Origin: JBFLYC01 sp040756735 | GTDB lineage: Bacteria > Bacillota > DSM-16504 > Desulfitibacterales > Desulfitibacteraceae | Assembly: GCA_040756735.1 (NCBI GenBank) | Contig: JBFLYC010000001.1 | Span: 124,001-188,000 of the forward strand | Direction: 5' to 3' | DNA length: 64,000 nt | Shown here: piece after piece, positions 41,307-50,424 of the stretch | How the letters are laid out: each line of letters begins with the position of its first letter | How positions within the stretch are numbered: the first letter of the stretch is position 1 | Program-made: the position numbers and the translations under genes | Notes under the pieces: generated by a model | Database searches by the model: none | Seen by the model: only the letters and a program-made list of their open reading frames with translations | Told to the model about the DNA's origin: nothing

Positions 41307-42725
41307 TTATAGTCTTCGTATTCTCATTACCTTGGTACCTGCACCAGGCGCCTCAGTTCCTCCAATAATCATTTCAGTAACTCTTAAACTCGGTTGCGCA
41401 TCTGAGACCGGTACTCCTTGACCATCTTTACCACAGGTACCGATAGCAAATCCTAAATCATTTCCAACCATATCAACTTGATTAAGGACTTTTGGTCCAT
41501 TTCCGGTTAAAGTTGCCCCTCTTACAGCCTCTTTCACATCGCCATTCTCAATCAGATATCCTTCTGCTACATCAAATACAAAGTCACCGTTAGTTGTGTT
41601 TACTTGACCCCCGCCCATTTTTTTTACCAACAAACCCCGTTTGGTTTCCCTAATAATACGTTCAGGAGAATATTCCCCTTTAGCTATGTAGGTGTTAGTC
41701 ATTCTTGGAATAGGCTTGTTTTGATATGATTCACGCCTACCATTCCCTGTTGACTCCCTTTTGTCTTTCATAGCGGATAACCTATCAAACATGAATTCCT
41801 CTAGCACACCATTTTTTATTAATGTAGTTTTTTGCCCCTTTATTCCCTCGTCATCCCAATGAACATATCCATACTTTTTCAACGTTCCATCATCAATAAC
41901 ACTTACTTGATTTGATGCTACTTCCTGACCTATTTTTCCTGCATATACCGATAATTTTTTTTGCACCAGGTCTGCTTCCAACCCATGTCCACATGCTTCA
42001 TGAATCATCGTGCCACCAGCCTCTGCTGTCATTACAACAGGCATCTTTCCAGATGGAGCAGGTCTTGCTTCTAACATTTTTACAGCTCTAGAAGCAGCTT
42101 TTTCAGCTAGGACTTGCGTACTTATTTCATCAAATAGTTCAAAACCTGCAAAACTTCCCGCAGCTTCATAGCCGGTTTGGATTAGCATGCCGTCTGAGGC
42201 AACAACATTAACTAGCATTCTGGTTCTTACTCTTTTATCTTCGACCAAATCTCCCTCGGAATTTGCTATGGTTACTTCCTGAACGAGATCTCCATATCCA
42301 ACAATGACTTGTTTAACCCTGTCATCGACTTTCCTGGCAGTTTCATTTGCCTCTAAAACTTTCTCTAATTTTTTTTCAATGGGGATACTGTCGGGATCTT
42401 TTTCCACCTGAACATTTTGATTCCCTTTTCCAGTAACTTCAATGACATTTGAAAACATATTATCTCCTGCAGCTTGTCCTACTATTTGAGCAGCCTTTTT
42501 TAAGGAATTAATTGAGAGGTCATTTGTATACGCATAAGATGTATTATCACCAGTGATAACTCTTATTCCTGCCCCAACATCTATTCCACTAATTACCTTT
42601 TCAATACTGTTGTCCTCAAAACTAATGCCTGTCGTTTGCTTATTTTCGATGAATATTTCAGCAAAATCACCACCATATTGCTTTGCCACAGCAAGAATTT
42701 CTCCAATATCTGACCTGCTTAACAC
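41307..42725 (-). CDS. tldD: TldD family zinc metalloprotease subunit
   Basis: This is the catalytic partner of PmbA/TldE. The 472-residue product has the zinc motif MIHEACGHGLEADLVQKKLS at about residue 245, N-terminal VGAGIRVITGDNTSYAYTNDLS and the C-terminal family motif LVKKMGGGQVNTTNGDFVFDV. The reading frame opens at GTG 42734, but GTG 42725 is correctly spaced from AGAGGTG. The substrate here is unknown; known roles include maturation of peptide antibiotics. Confidence 0.94.
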   Translation of the reverse strand: MLSRSDIGEILAVAKQYGGDFAEIFIENKQTTGISFEDNSIEKVISGIDVGAGIRVITGDNTSYAYTNDLSINSLKKAAQIVGQAAGDNMFSNVIEVTGKGNQNVQVEKDPDSIPIEKKLEKVLEANETARKVDDRVKQVIVGYGDLVQEVTIANSEGDLVEDKRVRTRMLVNVVASDGMLIQTGYEAAGSFAGFELFDEISTQVLAEKAASRAVKMLEARPAPSGKMPVVMTAEAGGTMIHEACGHGLEADLVQKKLSVYAGKIGQEVASNQVSVIDDGTLKKYGYVHWDDEGIKGQKTTLIKNGVLEEFMFDRLSAMKDKRESTGNGRRESYQNKPIPRMTNTYIAKGEYSPERIIRETKRGLLVKKMGGGQVNTTNGDFVFDVAEGYLIENGDVKEAVRGATLTGNGPKVLNQVDMVGNDLGFAIGTCGKDGQGVPVSDAQPSLRVTEMIIGGTEAPGAGTKVMRIRRL

Positions 42726-42817
42726 TATAATCACCTCTACTATTTTAAGGTATACAAGACCTTTTATTTATTCCTACAATTAATTTTTAGTATCCTTCAC
42801 TTGTATCAGGAATATGA

Positions 42818-43579
42818 CTACTTCTGAAAAAAATTCATGTGGGCTAGAACAGCAGTTATTTGTTCGTAATCACCTATTTCCATGTCTATCCATGATATTC
42901 TAAAGGTCAACCTGTTTACGAGAGATAAGTCAATAAGTCCAGGGGCTATGTATTTGGGGTAACCTGAGGGTTTGACTGTTTCTGATACAAAGATCTCTTC
43001 ATCGTCAGCTAATACAATTAATACAAAACCAGCACTGCTGTTCATTGTTGCATCATCAACACCAAAGTATCCTGATAACGTATCAAATTGTTGATATAAA
43101 TCCAATACAACCTCAGCGGTTTTCTTTTTACTGCTTAAATCAACTGCAACTCCAGAAGAAAATTTTCTTCCAGCGATCCAGTAATCATCAAGAGTTTTTT
43201 GATAAAAGGGTCCAACATTTCTAATTACTTTCATATCTTCAATTCTGGTCTTTAGACTCTTCATTAAAATACTTTGCTGTTCATGAGGCGAATTTTCCAA
43301 CACTTCCTTTGAATAAATATATATTGAATTACTCTTTTCATTCCATATTACCTCAAAACCAAGGATTTCAGAAATATCTCTAAGGGGAACCATAGTTATT
43401 CCTTGGTCTTTTAGTATAAAAGGCTTGATGTTTGTATGGACTAGTTTACCATTGAATATTATCTTTATATCACCTGTATAACCCTGACAAATCATATTGT
43501 TCCAATCTGAAGCTGAAAAAGGCTGAGTGGATATTAATAGAAACAGTGAGAGAAGTAACCCAAATAATAATTTTTTCAT
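42818..43579 (-). CDS. Secreted protein: copper-amine-oxidase-type stalk domain plus NPCBM-like domain
   Basis: This 253-residue protein has a signal peptide (MKKLLFGLLLSLFLLISTQPFSAS). A stalk domain related to the copper amine oxidase N-terminal domain follows (IIFNGKLVHTNIKPFILKDQGITMVPLRDISEILGFEVIWNEKSNSIYI, about 35-90). The C-terminal half (about 105-250) resembles an NPCBM carbohydrate-binding domain (YWIAGRKFSSGVAVDLSSKKKTAEVVLDLYQQFDTLSGYFGVDD). The start at 43579 has GGAGGT. It follows pilO by 11 nt, where Gram-negative bacteria have pilP, so I infer an external pilus-linked or wall-binding role. Confidence 0.75.
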   Translation of the reverse strand: MKKLLFGLLLSLFLLISTQPFSASDWNNMICQGYTGDIKIIFNGKLVHTNIKPFILKDQGITMVPLRDISEILGFEVIWNEKSNSIYIYSKEVLENSPHEQQSILMKSLKTRIEDMKVIRNVGPFYQKTLDDYWIAGRKFSSGVAVDLSSKKKTAEVVLDLYQQFDTLSGYFGVDDATMNSSAGFVLIVLADDEEIFVSETVKPSGYPKYIAPGLIDLSLVNRLTFRISWIDMEIGDYEQITAVLAHMNFFQK

Positions 43580-43590
43580 GTTTACCTCCA

Positions 43591-44349
43591 TTAATCTCTT
43601 TTTGGAAACATATATGGATTAATTTGATCATAAATCTCATTGTGAACATCTAACTCAATTGTATCATTCTTTTCAGGATTTTCAGGATGATTATCAACAA
43701 AATTATCTTTTTTTGTATATAAATATTTTAAATCATCAGGGATATTAAATGGATTTTCTCTTTGATGGATGTATTCTTGATAAGACTTTTCTGCCAATGG
43801 TTTATTTAACTCAACAGAACTAATTATATGATAAATAATTTCGCCATGAACATTATCGCCATCAGTATTAGTCTCCAAAATAAGACTGCTTAATTTACCT
43901 GGTATTTCCCCAGGTAAAATGTTTAGCAATTCTATTATTGATAAATAATCTCCAGATACATTTATCAAAATGGGATTAATGTAATAATCATAAAAAACTG
44001 TTTGCTCCTGTGGTAATACTGAAATGACATTAAGTCCCGATAGCTCATGCTGCAAGGAAGCAAGAGCCATAATAAGTTCAGCACAATCATTAGTACTGAT
44101 AATATATTTTTTCTCTAGTTCAACAATTTCTTCTTTTATCATATCACACTGTGCATTTACCAAATCCAAATCAAATAAGGTATTTTCAAGATTATTTAAA
44201 AGTCCTTCTTTTATTCTTAATTCTTTTTTGATATCGATCAAATCAGGGTAAATCCATACTGCAAACAACTTAAATAGCATAAAAACCATGGTCATCATGC
44301 CTAGAATACTCAACAGAATTTTTTCTCTTGTGCTTAAAGTGTATTTCAT
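43591..44349 (-). CDS. pilO: Type IV pilus assembly protein PilO
   Basis: The 252-residue protein has an N-terminal membrane helix (ILLSILGMMTMVFMLFKLFAVWI), a coiled-coil stretch (DIKKELRIKEGLLNNLENTLFDLD...) and the ferredoxin-like PilO domain (VISVLPQEQTVFYDYYINPILINVSGDYLSIIELLNILPGE). The C-terminus is longer than usual, with a polar tail. It overlaps pilN by 4 nt (ATGA). With PilM and PilN it forms the alignment complex for pilus assembly. Confidence 0.85.
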   Translation of the reverse strand: MKYTLSTREKILLSILGMMTMVFMLFKLFAVWIYPDLIDIKKELRIKEGLLNNLENTLFDLDLVNAQCDMIKEEIVELEKKYIISTNDCAELIMALASLQHELSGLNVISVLPQEQTVFYDYYINPILINVSGDYLSIIELLNILPGEIPGKLSSLILETNTDGDNVHGEIIYHIISSVELNKPLAEKSYQEYIHQRENPFNIPDDLKYLYTKKDNFVDNHPENPEKNDTIELDVHNEIYDQINPYMFPKRD

Positions 44350-44891
44350 TGTAAGTCCTCCACATTTACCATACTGCAGATTATTTGGAAACTGAAGACA
44401 GTCGCATCATCAATAGTATTCCTTTGAGCTTGCGATAATCGAACTGCATCAAATTCATTAAAGGTTCTTAATGAACTCAGCATGAGACCAATCTCTGCAA
44501 AGTCAGTTGAGAAGCCACTTAGCACAATTGACATATCATTTATATGCAATTGGGTGAACCAAGTATTTGGAGGAACAATACTATTTATTTGGGCAAGCAG
44601 GTCTCCCCAGTATACCCTTTGATTAAATTTCCTATGAATGGCAGTTTTAACCTCAGTCAAGTTATATAATGTGTGGGAATAAATCTCTTTTTCAGCAACC
44701 TGCCTCTCTATATAAGCTAACCTAGCACTTGTTTCGAATAATGCTTCTTTTAATTGTTTAGAATATATCCCTAAATAGATAATTGTACTGCTTGAAATAA
44801 GCAATAATATGATAACAACAACTAGTTTTTTATTAGGTTTAAATCTTTTTGCTCTATACTTGACAGGTAATAGATTAACCTCCGACATCAT
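44346..44891 (-). CDS. pilN: Type IV pilus assembly protein PilN
   Basis: This 181-residue protein begins MMSEVNLLPVKYR, the short cytoplasmic PilN motif that binds PilM. A membrane helix follows (LVVVIILLLISSSTIIYLGIY), then a coiled coil and a ferredoxin-like domain (QINSIVPPNTWFTQLHINDMSIVLSGFSTDFAEIGLML). It overlaps both pilM and pilO by 4 nt, so the three are tightly coupled. Confidence 0.92.
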   Translation of the reverse strand: MMSEVNLLPVKYRAKRFKPNKKLVVVIILLLISSSTIIYLGIYSKQLKEALFETSARLAYIERQVAEKEIYSHTLYNLTEVKTAIHRKFNQRVYWGDLLAQINSIVPPNTWFTQLHINDMSIVLSGFSTDFAEIGLMLSSLRTFNEFDAVRLSQAQRNTIDDATVFSFQIICSMVNVEDLQ

Positions 44892-45796
44892 CTATTACCC
44901 CCTTTTAAACTTAAACCAGCAGCTACAGCAAATTTTGGATTGAATTCTATGGAACTATTTGCAGTGAGATTCACAATTGGTACTTGCAGACTTTTTTTGA
45001 GAAAGCTTGTATAATCCTTCCAATAATGATTCTCATCCAAAATGCCAATCCTACCAAGGTTGTTATTAGATGCACTTAAATAATTGATGAATTCATTATT
45101 AGCTTCACTCATACAGTTGTCTGGAGAGCCAACTCTTTGAAAGGATCTAGCCAAAAGAAGATTATTGTTGTTTACAACTAGAATATTAATTTGCTCATCA
45201 CCCACATGAATAAGCGCTGTTGGAATCACTTCAATATCTGGCCAAATCTTGTTACCATAATATATCAACCAGCTTTTTAAAGCCTCTGGAACAATATTTA
45301 TCGCCATTAAAGGTATACCGGCTTCTTTGAAGATTCTGTGCCAACATTGCATAATGTCCAATTTCATTGCACCTACAATTACTTTCACCCCATTACTTTT
45401 TGCATAATAATTCCTATTCATGATATACCAATCAATAACATAATCATTTTGGTAATTATCAGGTAGACAATGGTGTAGTTCCCATTTGATGGTTTCTTTT
45501 ATTTCTGACATCTTTAGCATTGGCAGTTCCATAACTTTATAGAAAATACATTCAGAAGCTGTTGTTACTGCTGTAGTAATTCCATTCCATTGATTGATAT
45601 TAACCACTTCTTTTAATTGTTCCGTTGCAGGATGATTATTAATAGAAAAATCAATTTCATGAGTTAAAAATAATTCTGTTTCTTTTAGAATCGTTGAATT
45701 ATTTTTTAGCCTGCAATGAACAATTCGAAACATATTTTTACAAATCTCAATTCCTAACCGATTGTGTGAATATCTATTAAAAAGCAACTTAAGCAA
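44888..45796 (-). CDS. pilM: Type IV pilus assembly protein PilM
   Basis: This 302-residue protein has an actin-like fold. Visible are RLGIEICKNMFRIVHCRLKN at the N-terminus, VTTASECIFYKVMELPMLKMSEIKETIKWELHHCLPDNYQND in the middle, and ALIHVGDEQINILVVNNNNLLLARSF in the second subdomain. It acts on the cytoplasmic face with PilN. The likely start is TTG behind GGAGGGAG. Confidence 0.9.
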   Translation of the reverse strand: MLKLLFNRYSHNRLGIEICKNMFRIVHCRLKNNSTILKETELFLTHEIDFSINNHPATEQLKEVVNINQWNGITTAVTTASECIFYKVMELPMLKMSEIKETIKWELHHCLPDNYQNDYVIDWYIMNRNYYAKSNGVKVIVGAMKLDIMQCWHRIFKEAGIPLMAINIVPEALKSWLIYYGNKIWPDIEVIPTALIHVGDEQINILVVNNNNLLLARSFQRVGSPDNCMSEANNEFINYLSASNNNLGRIGILDENHYWKDYTSFLKKSLQVPIVNLTANSSIEFNPKFAVAAGLSLKGGNR

Positions 45797-45855
45797 ATCT
45801 CCCTCCTTAAAAGGTGTATAACCATTTCAAGATATTTATTTGATCAATCGAGTAG

Positions 45856-46254
45856 TCACTTGTCTTCAAAAAATTTTATTTCCAATAGGACTTCTGCCCT
45901 TTTTTTTACATTACCTACTTCAGCTTCAGATACCAGCTTTATGCAATCAAATTCATCGGATATGATAATACTATTTATTCTACCATCTCCTACAAGAAGA
46001 GGTTTTTCATAACTAGGGTCATTAAGCAATTCACCTCTATATTCTGGATAATGATGCAGATAATGTAAAGCTATTTGAATGCCTGCCTCCGCAAGATAAT
46101 ACGCTTGAATACCTTGTTTATTATTCAGGGTAATTCTATATTCTGTCAAAGTCATGGCGATAAGGGTTGATGAGATAATCACAATGATTAGAAACACCAT
46201 TAAAACCCACAAGAGGACAATACCTTGTTGATTTCCAAATTTGGTTTTATTCAT
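45856..46254 (-). CDS. PilX/GspK-like minor prepilin
   Basis: This 132-residue protein has a prepilin-type leader ending in Gly (MNKTKFGNQQG) followed by a hydrophobic helix (IVLLWVLMVFLIIVIISSTLIAMTLTEYRI). The fifth mature residue is Trp rather than Glu, as in GspK/PilX-like tip subunits that lack Glu5. The segment NNKQGIQAYYLAEAGIQIAL is the PilX N-terminal pattern. The ATG at 46254 overlaps the previous gene by 8 nt; the frame opens 17 codons earlier. Confidence 0.8.
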   Translation of the reverse strand: MNKTKFGNQQGIVLLWVLMVFLIIVIISSTLIAMTLTEYRITLNNKQGIQAYYLAEAGIQIALHYLHHYPEYRGELLNDPSYEKPLLVGDGRINSIIISDEFDCIKLVSEAEVGNVKKRAEVLLEIKFFEDK

Positions 46255-46714
46255 GATAAGACCTGATATGCACTTGCGTAGATATAGGATAACTGTAATC
46301 ACCATAAGTCAACTCAATATCTATTTTTATAAGTGAGCAGTCATCTACCGATGGGTAATATGCAAACTTTAGAGCATTTACATTATAAGCAACAGGGTTA
46401 TTACCTTGTTCATCAACAGATTTTAAAATTTGTCTACCCTTTAAATAATATTTATTTTCCCTACCATCGATAAGAAGTATTAGACTATCTGAACTACTCG
46501 TGGGCAAAACTTGGTTTGATCTTTTTATGTCAGTGTCCATCATAGATATGGCAATACGAGCATTTTGCTGTAAATCTATTCTATTGCTGCTAAACTCCCA
46601 TATCCTAATAGCACCTTGTAAGGCTATGTGAATTGTGCCAAATGCAACTGCGATGAGAGCAACACTGATGATTACTTCAAGTAAAGTCAAGCCTTTTTGA
46701 TCATGCCAGCGCAT
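46247..46714 (-). CDS. Minor prepilin (PilW/GspJ-like)
   Basis: This 155-residue protein has the prepilin leader MRWHDQKG followed by LTLLEVIISVALIAVAFGTIHIAL, with Glu5 present. The body contains RIDLQQNARIAISMMDTDIKRSNQV, typical of PilW/GspJ subunits. It is flanked by other minor prepilins with 1-nt or overlapping junctions and probably forms part of the pilus tip complex. Confidence 0.85.
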   Translation of the reverse strand: MRWHDQKGLTLLEVIISVALIAVAFGTIHIALQGAIRIWEFSSNRIDLQQNARIAISMMDTDIKRSNQVLPTSSSDSLILLIDGRENKYYLKGRQILKSVDEQGNNPVAYNVNALKFAYYPSVDDCSLIKIDIELTYGDYSYPISTQVHIRSYHE

Positions 46715-47083
46715 TTATTTAACCAGCCTTACTGTGGTAATTGAAACTCCACTATCAGACATTCCTTCAAAATATACATATATATTTATAAGTTTTAAGT
46801 CGTGATAATTATAGTCTCTTACTAAAAGGTCATACTTAATACCTGAAATTTCCTCATATTGAATACCATGCTTATCCGATAATGTGGGATCACTATTGGT
46901 ATGTAGTCTTTCCATTATACCTTTCCCAGCCCAAATTAGCTGTGACATATTACCTGCCCTCTCAAGATTACTAAAACATGAGTTAACAATATTGAATGCA
47001 GAGGCAACAATCACTATTAGGATAGTAAACGCAACAAGTATTTCAATGATGGTAATTCCCTTGTTATCTTTTATGACTTCCAT
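46715..47083 (-). CDS. Minor prepilin (PilV/GspI-like)
   Basis: This 122-residue protein has leader MEVIKDNKG and mature N-terminus ITIIEILVAFTILIVIVASAFNIV with Glu5. The remainder is a small beta-rich domain. Its position between GspH-like and GspJ-like subunits follows the usual minor pseudopilin order. Confidence 0.85.
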   Translation of the reverse strand: MEVIKDNKGITIIEILVAFTILIVIVASAFNIVNSCFSNLERAGNMSQLIWAGKGIMERLHTNSDPTLSDKHGIQYEEISGIKYDLLVRDYNYHDLKLINIYVYFEGMSDSGVSITTVRLVK

Positions 47084-47093
47084 TGTACTGCAC

Positions 47094-47552
47094 CTACCAT
47101 TTGCCAGTACCAGGTTGAGTCCTCACCCGGCCAGTGTTGACAGTAATTATAACTTCATATATATGGCTATAACTGTCTGATAATCTTATAGTTGTAGCAC
47201 CTATCCCTAAGGGTACTCCCAGTTCATTAAAATATATCTCCGATCCAAAACTGTCCAAAAAACGAATACCCTGGGGAGCATGTTTTGTCTCTAAAACAAC
47301 TGTCCCCTTTTTGATGATATACCTGTCTCCCCTCAACTGCAGTACAACAGGTGGATATATTTCACCAGAAATATTTCGCTGCCTGACATATCTAATATCT
47401 CCAGCTAACTGTTTTGAAAAGGCAGCTAAAGCCTGCCTCTCAACAGTTTTTCTCAGAATAGGAGCTGTCAGACCAAGCACAAGACTGATTATACATATTA
47501 ATACAATTATTTCAATAATTGTAAAACCTCTATTTTTATGATTAATTTTCAT
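47094..47552 (-). CDS. Minor prepilin (GspH/FimT-like)
   Basis: This 152-residue protein has leader MKINHKNRG and mature N-terminus FTIIEIIVLICIISLVLGLTAPIL with Glu5. The body shows the GspH/FimT pattern LAAFSKQLAGDIRYVRQRNIS and FNELGVPLG. The frame begins nine codons earlier; the ATG at 47552 leaves a leader of normal length. Confidence 0.85.
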   Translation of the reverse strand: MKINHKNRGFTIIEIIVLICIISLVLGLTAPILRKTVERQALAAFSKQLAGDIRYVRQRNISGEIYPPVVLQLRGDRYIIKKGTVVLETKHAPQGIRFLDSFGSEIYFNELGVPLGIGATTIRLSDSYSHIYEVIITVNTGRVRTQPGTGKW

Positions 47553-47641
47553 GATAAGATGACCCTTTTTAGAAGACAATAATAAACAACACAGACCTAA
47601 TAAAAGGTAATCTAATACTGCTGAGTAATCCTAAATAATTT

Positions 47642-48844
47642 TTAAAAAGCATTCAAAAGACTGATCATTGGGATAAAAATTGCAAAAACCATTATGGCTA
47701 CAATGCAGCCTACAAATATTATCATTGCTGGTTCAACCATGGAAACAAGTCTAACTGTCTTAATATCAACTTCTTTCTGATAAAACTCACCCAGTGTGAA
47801 TAATAAGCTATCTAATTTGCCTGTTTCTTCACCGACTTTGACCATTTGCTTGAACATATTATCGAAAACAGCTGAGTTTTTGATGGGTTCCGATAGACTT
47901 TTTCCTTCAATTATGGCCTTATTCATCATATCTACTTCTTGTATGTAAACCCAATTGCCGGTAATCTCTTTCACTGTATCTAACGATTGTAAAAGCGGTA
48001 CCCCACAACTTAAAAGCGTACTCAAAGCAAAACAAAAACGTGCAGTAATAGCGCCTTTTACAAGGTCCCCTAAGATTGGCAAAAAAAGCTTGGCTTTATC
48101 CAAGTTTTTCTGTCCCGCTGTTGTATGAGAAATTTTAATTAACCCCACAATAATTATTATAGGTAAGATTATCAACATGTACCATAATTTATGAACCATA
48201 TTTGTTACATAAAAAAAGAGTTTGGTTAATAATGGAAGATCTTGAGAAAAATAATATATATATCCTTCAAAGGTTGGGGCTACAAGAAAAATAATTATTA
48301 GTAATGAAACAAAAGACATAATTAACACTAATATTGGATATATGAGTGCACTAACTAATTTTTCATGCATTTCATGCTCTCTTTCATAATGTTCGGCCAT
48401 TCTTTGCAAAGTTATATCAAGGCTGCCTCCAATTTCCCCTGCCTGTACCATTTTTACCATTAGCGTACTATACACATCTGGATGTTTTTCTAAACTTTTG
48501 TACAATGGGTTTCCCCTTTTTACCGATTCCTTAACTAACCCCAGGGTACTTTTAAGGGTTGAGTGCTGGGTATGACTCTGTACAACTTCAAGGGCGTTTA
48601 ATAGAGGCATACCTGAATTAAGTAAAACACTAATTTGTTTGTTAAACCTGGCAAGGTCTAAAGATTTAACCTTTTTTATAAAAAATAACTGGCTAAAAAA
48701 ACAACCTTGTCGTTGCTTAATAGAAGTAACATAATATCCTTGAATTTTTAATAATTTTACTGCAGAGGTAATATTATCTGCTTCCAATGTGCCACTATAT
48801 TGCTTCCCGGAAACATCAACTGCTCTATATACGTATAAACTCAA
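47642..48844 (-). CDS. pilC: Type IV pilus inner-membrane platform protein PilC
   Basis: This 400-residue GspF/PilC protein has the N-terminal motif LYVYRAVDVSGKQYSGTLEADN, two GspF domains (ARFNKQISVLLNSGMPLLNALEV and ARFCFALSTLLSCGVPLLQSLDTV) and three membrane segments, the last being MIIFVGCIVAIMVFAIFIPMISL. The start is TTG at 48844, 7 nt after GGAGG. It lies 23 nt after pilB. Confidence 0.94.
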   Translation of the reverse strand: MSLYVYRAVDVSGKQYSGTLEADNITSAVKLLKIQGYYVTSIKQRQGCFFSQLFFIKKVKSLDLARFNKQISVLLNSGMPLLNALEVVQSHTQHSTLKSTLGLVKESVKRGNPLYKSLEKHPDVYSTLMVKMVQAGEIGGSLDITLQRMAEHYEREHEMHEKLVSALIYPILVLIMSFVSLLIIIFLVAPTFEGYIYYFSQDLPLLTKLFFYVTNMVHKLWYMLIILPIIIIVGLIKISHTTAGQKNLDKAKLFLPILGDLVKGAITARFCFALSTLLSCGVPLLQSLDTVKEITGNWVYIQEVDMMNKAIIEGKSLSEPIKNSAVFDNMFKQMVKVGEETGKLDSLLFTLGEFYQKEVDIKTVRLVSMVEPAMIIFVGCIVAIMVFAIFIPMISLLNAF

Positions 48845-48867
48845 ATGATTTCCTCCAATAAAGAGTA

Positions 48868-50298
48868 TCATAAATAAAAAGAGACCCTTCGAACTTCTTC
48901 TATTGTTGTTATTCCTTGAAGTACTTTTGCAAACCCATCTCTTGTATAAGGGATCATACCTTCTTCCAATCCCTTTTGAAAAATTTCATATGTTGAAACC
49001 TTTTGCAAAATGAGCTTTTTAACTTCATCAGTAACCGGCAGTATTTCAAACAAGGCAGTTCTGCCACGATAACCAGTATGATTGCAGGCAATGCATCCCT
49101 CACCTCGAAACAAGGTGAATTCATCTTTTAGCCCTATACCAAATAAGTTGCTATCTACTCCATCTGCTCTGTATTTGTAGGATATTTTGCATTGTGTACA
49201 TATTATCCTCACTAATCTTTGAGCCACAACACCATTAAGGGCAGAAGCAACTAGATATGGCTCAACTCCCATATCTATCAGTCGTGTTATGGCTCCTGCA
49301 GCATTATTGGTATGTAGAGTGCTAAAGACCTGATGACCAGTTATAGCTGCTCGAACAGCAATTCGTGCTGTATCATTGTCTCTAATTTCACCTACCATAA
49401 TGACATCAGGGTCCTGTCTAAGTATTGACCTTAACCCCGAAGCAAAATTCAAGCCAATCTTGAAATTTACCGCAATTTGGTTAATTCCGGCTAACAGGTA
49501 TTCAACAGGGTCTTCAATAGTTACAATATTTAGAAGGGGATTATTTAAATGATTTAAAGTAGCATACAATGAAGTAGTTTTTCCACTCCCAGTTGGCCCA
49601 GTAAAAAGAAGCAAACCATAAGGACGGGTGATTAGAACTTTATATTTGTCCAGCTGTTTTTCATCCATTCCAAGTCTCTCAAGACCCAACAGCATAGCTG
49701 ACCTTTTAAGGAGGCGAATTACCACTTTTTCACCAAAGACTGTAGGAATTGTCGATATCCTTAAATCTATTTGCTGGTCATCAATAGTAAAATCTATTCT
49801 ACCGTCCTGAGGAAGTCTCTTCTCAGCAATATCCATACTTCCAATAATTTTTATCCTTGAAACGATAAGTTGATGTAAACTTCTGGGCATATTTAACACT
49901 TCTACAAGTACACCATCAATTCTAAAACGAACTTTAACCACCATTTCCATAACTTCAATATGTATATCACTTGCATTCATTTTTGATGCTTTTTCTATCA
50001 AATAATTTACAATGTTAATAGCAACATTATCTTCATGAATTTGTTTAGCTTTTTTGTAATTAATATAATTAAAGTATTCCTCCAATAGCATTTCCATTAT
50101 TTTATCATCCACTGTAACTGCGTGAACTTTATAGCCAATGTTTTTACAAACATCTAGAATTGCCGATACATTCTCTGGATTTATACAAGCAATTTTTAAC
50201 ACATTATCCTCTAGGTTTATGGGAACTAATAGATACTTTTTAATTAGACTTTCAGAAATTGCATCTGTCAGTTTTGGGTCAAGATAGAATTTTAACAT
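48868..50298 (-). CDS. pilB: Type IV pilus assembly ATPase PilB (GspE family)
   Basis: This 476-residue extension ATPase has a shortened N-terminal MshEN-like domain. Walker A is LLFTGPTGSGKTTSLYATLN (about residue 235), the Asp box is RDNDTARIAVRAA, Walker B is DPDVIMVGEIRD and the His box is TGHQVFSTLHTNNA. A tetracysteine zinc site (CTQC and CIAC) is intact. No pilT retraction ATPase is in the window. AGGAGCG precedes the ATG. Confidence 0.94.
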   Translation of the reverse strand: MLKFYLDPKLTDAISESLIKKYLLVPINLEDNVLKIACINPENVSAILDVCKNIGYKVHAVTVDDKIMEMLLEEYFNYINYKKAKQIHEDNVAINIVNYLIEKASKMNASDIHIEVMEMVVKVRFRIDGVLVEVLNMPRSLHQLIVSRIKIIGSMDIAEKRLPQDGRIDFTIDDQQIDLRISTIPTVFGEKVVIRLLKRSAMLLGLERLGMDEKQLDKYKVLITRPYGLLLFTGPTGSGKTTSLYATLNHLNNPLLNIVTIEDPVEYLLAGINQIAVNFKIGLNFASGLRSILRQDPDVIMVGEIRDNDTARIAVRAAITGHQVFSTLHTNNAAGAITRLIDMGVEPYLVASALNGVVAQRLVRIICTQCKISYKYRADGVDSNLFGIGLKDEFTLFRGEGCIACNHTGYRGRTALFEILPVTDEVKKLILQKVSTYEIFQKGLEEGMIPYTRDGFAKVLQGITTIEEVRRVSFYL

Positions 50299-50393
50299 AA
50301 TCGCTCCTAAATAAATATGCAGACATTACCAATTATCTTTATATATATTTCTTGGGAAATCGACATTTTCCTGCTAAAATCATCCAAATTTAG

Positions 50394-50424
50394 CAAAAAA
50401 AATACCTAATTTATTCTAGGTATT
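50394..50424 (-). terminator. Rho-independent terminator of aroB
   Basis: On the minus strand AATACCTA pairs with TAGGTATT around an 8-nt loop, followed by TTTTTT. It overlaps the aroB stop and separates the pilin-aroK-aroB unit from pilB. Confidence 0.75.
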
